NCBI GenBank assembly: GCA_963682055.1
Contig: OY821747.1
Coordinates: forward strand, 32,362,126 to 32,426,125
Reading direction: 5' to 3'
DNA from: Primula veris
Taxonomy: Eukaryota > Streptophyta > Magnoliopsida > Ericales > Primulaceae
Length of the DNA stretch: 64,000 bases
Positions 56,275 through 64,000 of the stretch are shown piece after piece. The first letter of the stretch is position 1; each line of letters opens with the position of its first letter. The notes under the pieces were generated by a model, which saw nothing but the letters and a program-made list of their open reading frames with translations, was not told the origin of the DNA and did not search any database. The position numbers and the translations under genes were made by a program.

Positions 56275-59200
56275 ATGGATCCTTACAAGGTACCTTTTTT
56301 CTTACTCTTTAGTTTTTTTCATTTTTTATTTTTTATTTTTACCAATTTGACTTTTTTTTACTACTTTTTAGCTATCCATTTTGGCATCTTTTTTTTCTTA
56401 TTTATTTTTGCTACCAATTTGACTTTTTTTTACTAGTTTTTAGCTATCCATTTGTCTTTTTTTTCCCATTGATTTTAAAAAAAATTATCTAGATAAGTTG
56501 ATAATAATTGAATAATATCAGTTTTTGATGAGAATTTCTCTATGTTTTTACTTTTTAGTAGTTACTTTATTTTATTAGCTGCTTAATCAGCTGTAATTAT
56601 ATGTTTTTTTAAATAAAAACTGATTATTAAAAGGAATCTTTTTCTTAAATTTAATATCCATCATTTTGGTCTTTTTTTTTCTTATTTATTTTTGCTAGCA
56701 ATTTGACTTTTTACTCATCAAAATCTTTTTAGATAATCGATGTTAATTGGATAATCATAATATAGTAATACCAGTTTTTGGATATTTTATTAGCTGTTTA
56801 ATCAGCTATGTTTACTTGGGTTAGCTTCAATTGTGACACTTTAATCCATATTTTTTTTTTTTTTTTTAGTAAAAAATGATTATTAAAAGGAATCTTTTTT
56901 CTTAAATTCTCACCCATCATTTTCCTTCCATTTGTCAAAAAACTGATTTAAAAAAGCAATGAGAAAAAAGTTTGCTTAAAAGATTTGGCACCACCTTATC
57001 TTTTTTAGTTATAAGTGACTTATAACTAATTTTGATCATAAGTCTTTTTATTTATTTTAACTTAAGTGACATGTAAATATATACAAAATGACTTAATTGG
57101 AATTTCCAATTTTGATAATTTTTATGTGAAAAAGCTAAAAACTCCTCAAATTCCTAGCGTTTATGCTTTTGATTCTTTTTAAGCAAATAACTAAAAAGCT
57201 GAGGAAAGAAGATTTTGTCAAACAGGCACGAAGCCAGAAAAATCAGGGCTTATTTGCTTGCAAATTTTAAGCTAAGATTGTTGAATGTTTCTTACAAGTT
57301 GTAGTATAATTGATTGGCGAGCTCAAAAGCCGAATTCTTTTTTTTTATGCACCGGAAAAACCAAAAAGTTGGCATTTTTTCTTAAAAGATGCTGCCAAAC
57401 AAGGCCCAAACCGTTAGATTTGTCATTCCGTTATTTGATTATGCTGTAGAGATTTAAAGTTGTATAGATAAGTAGTTGGAATTGACAAGTAGTTAGGAAT
57501 AGAGAGAGAGAACAAAACTTAGATAAGTTCTTCATTTATGGGGTAAAGTTTGATCCCATCTTATAAGTAAAGAGTCAAAACTTGTTTGAAGAAAGTGAAA
57601 TATTATAATGCTTTTTGTACTTTATGTACAAATTTGATGTATGTTTGATAAAAGAGACATTTTACTTAAAAGTAAGCTTTAATAAGTTTACTTGAAGTTG
57701 GCTCAGTGCGTGCCTGGACAAGAGGGTTACTTTATAATTGTTCATTTCGTTAAATAAATTTTACTCATTAAGAAAAAGGTGCAATTCGTTATGGTTACCG
57801 AACTGCAAAATAACTGAATAAAATTGTAAGGAGATGTTTATTTTGAACAAATGTTATCTTTGTGCTTATACTACACACAAGTTTGTCTGTCTCTAATTAA
57901 TTGGGCCATGTAAGTAATATATTTATTATTAGGCTTAAGAAAAGTAATTGGGTTGGAATTGACGTTTGCTACAACCTTTTCCTTTTCTGGGGCATTAGCT
58001 AAGGGCTCGGCTGGCACATATAAGTATTATTAAACTTCAAGAATGTGGATACCAAGGAATGGCGGTTTCTCTGTTTTCACAAATTTATATTTTTTTCCTT
58101 GTAAATTATTTTTGTATGCCAAACAATCATCTAGAAGATTTTATCTTTTAAAAATGTTTATTTATCTCGATTTTCCAAGAAACAAAAGGAGTTACAGGGC
58201 AAACTTTGTCTTATTTTCTAACCGATATTCATGACTAAAATTTAGTGGGCGGCCATTAAAGGAGTGTTTTTCTTCAAATACTACTGGTTCTGTTGGTGAC
58301 ATGGTGTATTATGTTCTTTGTAAACATATCTTGTTTCTTAAATTCTCCTAAAAGAGGAGCTTGTCGATCATACTGTGTGAGGGAACTTTCCCTGATCTTA
58401 TGTATTTATGTTGTTGATTGTTGATTGTTGATTGTTGATTGTTGATTGCTGATTGTTGATTGTTGATTGTTGATTGTTGATTGTTGATTGTTGCTCGTTG
58501 CTAATATAACTTGCAAATGTTTGTCATAGTATCGCTCTTCAAGTGCCTACAATTCTCCATACTTTACTACTAATTCCGGTGCTCCTGTTTGGAACAACAA
58601 CTCATCTCTTACTGTTGGTACAAGAGGTAAATATTTCATTTATATAAGTCAACATTACTTATAAGGTTATTTAGGTTGCTAAAACTGTTTAAAAGTTTAA
58701 AGTTTGAACTATTGACTAGTTAGAATTCTGATTTTACATGGTTTCATTGCTTAATTGTAGTATTTAACAACTAGAGCTTGGATTGATTAAGAAAAAAGTT
58801 AATTATATAACTTATTGCAGTATAAGCTCCACTAAGCTCAAGTGCCAATCAGAAGAAACGTGTACTGCGAGAAAGCAATATAGTAATGTTGTGTGATTTA
58901 AGCAGTATTTTATATTTTCTCTCAGTGACAAACCAACATTTCACCATTGGGTTTATTCTACGTTTATTGATTTCAAGTTGGAATTGTTCAGAACGTAAAT
59001 GACATTCTAACTGAGAGAGCTTCATTTGTTTGTTCATGAATTAGGAAATTAGCTGAATGATTGTCAGATTTTTGTATATAGATCACCAGTTATTGTATTT
59101 CAATTTGCATATTTATTTTCTTAATTTCTTCTATCTTAAAATCCTGGCATAATCTCCCTACACAAAGATGGTATTCCTGAGCATAATGTTTACTACATTT

Positions 59201-62200
59201 TAAGGGATCTTACTGCGACTCTTTTATTTTGGTAGATTACACTCTAAAGTCCTTGTTCTTGTAGTTATACTGGGACTGTGTTCTAACCTCTTTACTTTTA
59301 CTATTGAGTTTAGAAGTAAAAAAATGGTGTTTGGCATAAGAATAAAAACTTAGTTTTACAGTGTTCCAAGTTCATTACATATATCAATTAACTTTTACCA
59401 TTTCAAATTCAAAAAATGTACTAGAAGTCTAGTACTCTGAAGTGTATTATTTTGCATCCACATAAAGTATACTTTTATATTTCTAAGATACTACCAAATA
59501 GGCCATCATTTACTTTCCGCGGAAGATTTTACAAGGTTTTCTGAAAACAATGTTATATTTTCTTTAAAGGCCCAATTCTCCTGGAAGACTATCACTTGGT
59601 GGAGAAGCTCGCAAATTTTGACAGGGAACGTATACCAGAACGGGTTGTACATGCAAGAGGAGCGAGTGCAAAAGGGTTCTTTGAGGTGACTCATGATATC
59701 TCTCACCTCACATGCGCTGATTTTCTTCGTGCACCTGGCGTACAGACACCTGTCATTGTCAGATTCTCCACTGTGATACATGAGCGTGGTAGTCCTGAAA
59801 CTCTCAGAGATCCTCGTGGTTTTGCTATCAAGTTCTACACCAGAGAGGTACTCCAAGTAGAATTTCCAAAAAAATAAAATTGGTTCATAAATATATTTCA
59901 CTAGAGTAGACTTCATAATCCTTCTTGCTTTTAGGTTAAACCATAGAGAACCATGCATCTGTGTCAGACACTTAAAACTAGAGATGGGTATTTGAGGTCT
60001 GTTGGGTAATGTAAATACTATCTAAACCAATCTAGTACTTGTAACTTTTTAAATGACGTTCAACCTTAGTTTTATAGACAACTATCTTCACTGTATTAAA
60101 CAACTGATCATAGTTCGCAGTTCTGATTTTATCTATTCAATTATGGTTCGTACACCACCCTGATTGTACTTTTTTTCATTTTACGACCTAAAAGTAAACC
60201 GATGTAACATTCTTTTCGCTTTTATACACTTTATCGAAAACGAATTCTGGGTTAGGGAATGGGGACGATAATAAAAAAATACATGATAGAATAGTGTATA
60301 GATTGAAAAATGTGAAGGATAGCGCATAAAATATTTGGTTTTAATAACTAATCATAAGTTAGTAAAATATTTGGTTTTTTGTAACTAATTAGTAGTTAGT
60401 ACTCTTAACCTATGATTTTTTCCGAGTTCGTACACAAAGTTAAATGTTTGAGAAATATAGCGTTACTGTGTTAGTGTACTAATCTCTAACTTTTGTAGTT
60501 TAGTGTGAAATATCGAAATATGCTTGTATGTTAGTGTGTAAAACTAGCGATTTTGTTAAAGAACGCATATCCTTTTCATTTATTTATTTTTGTTCATATA
60601 TATTAGTAACATATCTTGTTCTCTCAACCTTCTTGCTCTGATGGTCTACATTTTGTATATACTCGTTTCTCTTTCAAGCTGAGAATCATGATAGAATCAA
60701 AATATATAGTACATATTGCTGTGCTTAGATCTAATCATTGGAGAAAAATGTAGTGAGAGAAAAGAAAGGGTAAGCCTGCTGTAATTTCTGATTCGTTAAA
60801 GTTGTCCAGATGACAGATAAGCATAAATTTAGAGGTGGTTTTAACTTTTTTTATAGTATTTCGAAGACTATCTTAACTTGTTGATTTTTTCCTAGGGAAA
60901 CTTTGATCTAGTGGGGAACAATTTCCCAGTATTCTTTATCCGTGACGGTATGAAATTTCCTGACATGGTACATGCACTCAAACCAAACCCCAAATCACAT
61001 ATTCAAGAAAATTGGAGAATTGTTGATTTCTTCTCTCACCATCCGGAAAGCTTACACATGTTCACTTTCCTCTTTGACGATATCGGTATTCCCCAAGATT
61101 ACCGCCACATGGAAGGCTCAGGTGTCAACACCTACACTTTAATTAACAAAACCGGGAAAGCCTATTACGTGAAATTCCATTGGAAACCAACTTGCGGAGT
61201 GAAGTCCTTGTTGGAAGAGGAAGCAATAAAGGTAGGAGGGTCAAATCACAGCCACGCCACTCAGGATCTTTATGACTCCATTTCAGCTGGTAGTTATCCT
61301 GAATGGAAACTTTTCATCCAGACCATTGATCCCGATCACGAGGACAGGTGATACAAATTACTCTGTTTTGTTTTGCTTATTACTCCCTTGGTCCAAAAAC
61401 AGTGTGCCTTTTTTGGAATCAATTTTTCTGTAGGCATGCATTAATTGATATATCTAAATGTCAAAATACCATTTTTAACCCTTGTATTAATTTATTAAAT
61501 GCAGATTAGAAAAAGTAGTGATAACAAGCAAAGTTTAAAATGAAAAATTAGATCATTTTGATGTTGATATTCCAAAAGTGGACACTCATATTGGGACTTC
61601 CTAAAAAAGAATAGTGGGGAAATAATTGGAGGACATAGTTTCTTAATTTTTTGTGTGGCAGAAATGTTTGTCTAATTTAATTCCAACATCTGTGTCATTT
61701 TATTCTTAGTCTATTGTGTCCTTTCTAAAGATGTATTTACTCAATACTTTTTGACTTTTAGAGTTCCAAAGTTTACCTTTTTAAGTCGATAAAACTATGT
61801 TTTTGGTGTAACAAGTTTTCAGTTTGAGAATAAGTATTTTTAAAGAGTTAGAATATCTTCTTCTATTTGGGTTTGATATCTTACATCAACAGGTTTGACT
61901 TTGACCCGCTTGATGTGACCAAGACTTGGCCCGAGGATATATTGCCTTTACAGCCAGTGGGGCGTTTGGTATTGAACAAAAATATTGATAACTTTTTCGC
62001 CGAAAATGAGCAGCTTGCGTTTTGTCCTGCTATTATTGTCCCTGGTATTTCTTATTCGGATGATAAGTTGCTACAAACTCGAATTTTCTCGTATGCCGAT
62101 ACTCAGAGGCATCGTTTGGGACCGAATTATTTGCAGCTTCCTCCTAATGCTCCCAAATGTGCCCACCATAATAATCACCATGATGGCGTTATGAATTTCA

Positions 62201-63563
62201 TGCACAGGGATGAGGAGGTAATTTCCTTTCTTTTGGAGCATGCAGATGCTACACCATATGGAATTTTACGGAGTACTTCTTTTGTTATGCTAAACTACAT
62301 GTTGAGTTAATGAAATAACTATCCTAGTCATTGGACTTCACATGACATACAAACTTTCTTGCAAAATTCAACATGGCGTAGCATCTGTGTGCTTCAAAGG
62401 AAAACATAGCATATAAGAAACATAGCATAAATCTCAGTTGATCACATATCAAAACTGTAAGAATAGGTTTGGCGCGTACAAGTAATGTTGAAACCTCACA
62501 AGAATAGGTTTGGCGTAAGCTTTTAGTGGCCTAAAAAGCGGAAAAGGCAAGCTTTTATTAGCCTTTTATCGAGCTTTGAATCGAGATTTTTTTTACTACA
62601 AAGCGCGCTTTTCAAAATAGTGAAATATATACACGTGATACTCATGCAGACATACAACTATGGGTACCATTAATTTCTTTTCATGAAAATTAATAATCTT
62701 GGTGAATTTATCCTGCAGGTTAACTACTTCCCTTCAAGATACGATACCGTTCGTCATGCAGAGCCGCATCCTATCCCTACTGCTATTTGCAGTGGCAAAC
62801 GTGACAAGGTAACTTCCTTTTTCTGTGATATTAAAATAACAATGACTTGAGAGGAACTTTTGATTACCAATCTCTTTGATTCTAGTTTCATAAATGGAAA
62901 TCATATTCGAAATTGGTTTACTTTGTTATTAGTGTATCATTGCAAAGGAAAACAATTTCAAGCAGCCTGGGGAAAGATACCGATCCTTCACTCCAGACAG
63001 GCAAATCCTCTCTCGCTCTCTCTCTCTCTCCGTCAGATAATGTGTTAATTATTTATTTGCTATATATTTTATGCCTCCTTGTTATACCTATTTCTTCTGA
63101 TATAACTTTATTGTTTTTGTTGAATAGGCAAGAGCGTTTCCTCTGCAGATGGGTTGACACCTTGTCTGATCCAAGGGTCACACATGAGATACGCTCTATC
63201 TGGATCTCATACTGGTCACAGGTAAATATTTAATTTTGAGTATGCATTCTCTCATTTGCATGAGTTCCTTCTACAACTGCCTGAGGACAATTTGGAAATG
63301 GCAAAAAATTCTTGAAAAGAAAAAGCTTTTTATTGTTCTAGAGCTCGAGTGTCAAAGTTTTTGTTGATGCGCAAGGTGTACTATTTTGGTATTAATGTAA
63401 AAGCCTTACTTAAGTTTCGGTCTTATTTATCTTCCGGTTTCCGTTTTCATGATAATAACTTTGCCAATACGACTCTCTCACTCTCTCCTTATGCTGTTTT
63501 TAGGCTGACCAGTCTTTCGGCCAGAAGCTGGCTTCTCGCCTCAACATGAAACCAAGCATGTGA
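56275..63563 (+). CDS. CAT: Catalase, 492 aa, nine exons
   Basis: Exons: 56275-56289, 58530-58626, 59570-59847, 60896-61347, 61893-62217, 62719-62808, 62933-63000, 63128-63221 and 63504-63563 (TGA). All phases join. It converts hydrogen peroxide to water and oxygen in peroxisomes as a haem homotetramer. The residues expected for plant catalases are present: distal His65 (VVHARG), Asn138 (LVGNNFP), and proximal haem ligand Tyr348 ([14 protein letters not shown]). The catalase signature [15 protein letters not shown] is intact. The 492-residue length is typical. The C-terminus (SRLNMKPSM) resembles the non-classical peroxisomal signal of plant catalases. Small differences from common sequences include MEGSGVNTY and CIIAKENNF. 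Intron 1 is 2.2 kb and contains a heptamer array; intron 7 uses a GC donor. No disabling change is seen, so it is likely functional. Which catalase isoform it is cannot be told from this window. Confidence 0.95.
58416..58492 (+). repeat. GATTGTT heptamer array in catalase intron 1
   Basis: Eleven contiguous 7-bp units, one of them GATTGCT, lie 37 bp before exon 2. Confidence 0.95.
61381..61605. mobile_element. Stowaway-like MITE in catalase intron 4 (decayed right end)
   Basis: The left end TACTCCCTTGGTCCAAAAAC is a typical plant Stowaway-type terminus. The right side has AAAAGTGGACACTCATATTGGGAC, the inverse-type text, but lacks an exact end. It stays within the intron and does not affect coding. 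Confidence 0.5.
63001..63127 (+). other. GC-AG intron 7 of catalase
   Basis: Exon 7 must end at CCAGACAG for the reading frame PDRQERF to continue into GCAAGAGCG at 63128. The intron then starts GCAAATCC and ends AATAG. No GT donor fits. GC-AG introns are a known minor class spliced by the U2 machinery. Confidence 0.85.
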
Positions 63564-64000
63564 TCGTGAGAAGCAGATACCACCAATGCACTTCAACTTC
63601 AAAAGTCATGTATAATAACTTTTACATGGGTATCGAGAACCCTTTTCATCATAATAAATCATTTATCCTCTTGTTTTTGAGAATAACAGCTCATTGGCTT
63701 AAAGTTACCGCCACTTGTTCTCTCCAGTAACTTTGATTTTCTTATATGAATTGTAAAACTACCTGCTTGCTGCTTTATACACGTATATCGCTGTTTGTAC
63801 TTCTCTTCGGTTTGCTCTACTGATTGCTTTAATGCCTTGTCGTTGCCGAGCTTGTTTATTAAAATTTTAAGATAATAAATGATAATTTATGAAACTAGTA
63901 AGTATTGTATACATTTTACAACTCTTTTAAGTACTGGTTTGTTTAAGATAATATCAAGGTAGTTATCTTTTTGCTAGAAAAGAAAAACATGACGCTGTAA
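63564..64000 (+). other. Catalase 3' UTR and flank
   Basis: AATAAA-type signals appear at 63653-63658 (CATAATAAATCATT) and later. No further gene starts before the window end. Confidence 0.55.

Noticed and set aside
59506..59958. 150-codon ORF on the minus strand
   Set aside because: It is antisense to catalase exon 3 and its flanking introns.

Overview
This window is nuclear DNA from a flowering plant, most likely a eudicot. The evidence is split genes with GT-AG introns, very AT-rich spacers, plant-type transposons (Ty3/gypsy chromovirus, Ty1/copia, TRIM, CACTA, hAT, Stowaway and Tourist-like MITEs) and plant gene families. I cannot name the species. There are no bacterial-style operons, no CRISPR array and no tRNA or rRNA gene that I can support.

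Layout. 1-1159 is the left copy of a 1.16-kb direct repeat whose other copy is at 19986-21146. Between the copies lie a Dof zinc-finger gene (2542-3884, C-terminally short), a decayed Tekay-like gypsy element (from 4013 to about 10.3 kb, right end unresolved), a copia solo LTR (12102-13410, TSD CATTT), and a ubiquilin/DSK2-type gene (15215-19541) that lacks its ubiquitin-like N-terminal exons. From about 22 to 48 kb is a cluster of three related single-finger C2H2 genes with EAR-type repressor motifs. C2H2-1 (24403-26025) and C2H2-2 (33426-45861) are a segmental duplication pair with the same two-exon structure. C2H2-3 (46501-48003) is a single-exon relative with an acidic 15-residue repeat array. 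A young, apparently intact copia element (33955-42433, TSD CTATC) sits in the intron of C2H2-2 and enlarges it to 11.6 kb. 48-56 kb is intergenic, with a TRIM-like element, tandem repeats and a copia remnant. 56275-63563 is a complete nine-exon catalase gene (492 aa) with all haem-site residues and one GC-AG intron.

Functional reading. Catalase is a peroxisomal housekeeping or stress gene. The C2H2 cluster looks like a small lineage-specific family of probable transcriptional repressors: one finger with a degenerate QALGGH box, plus LxLxL and DLNxxP motifs. The Dof and ubiquilin loci both look damaged or remodelled. The least explained items are the C2H2/EAR cluster with its expanding intron repeats, the Dof intron that carries several decoy copies of its own 3' splice junction, the paired truncations of Dof and ubiquilin inside a direct repeat, and a compact hairpin/direct-repeat structure at 27510-27613. 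All calls were made by eye. No alignment or database search was run.
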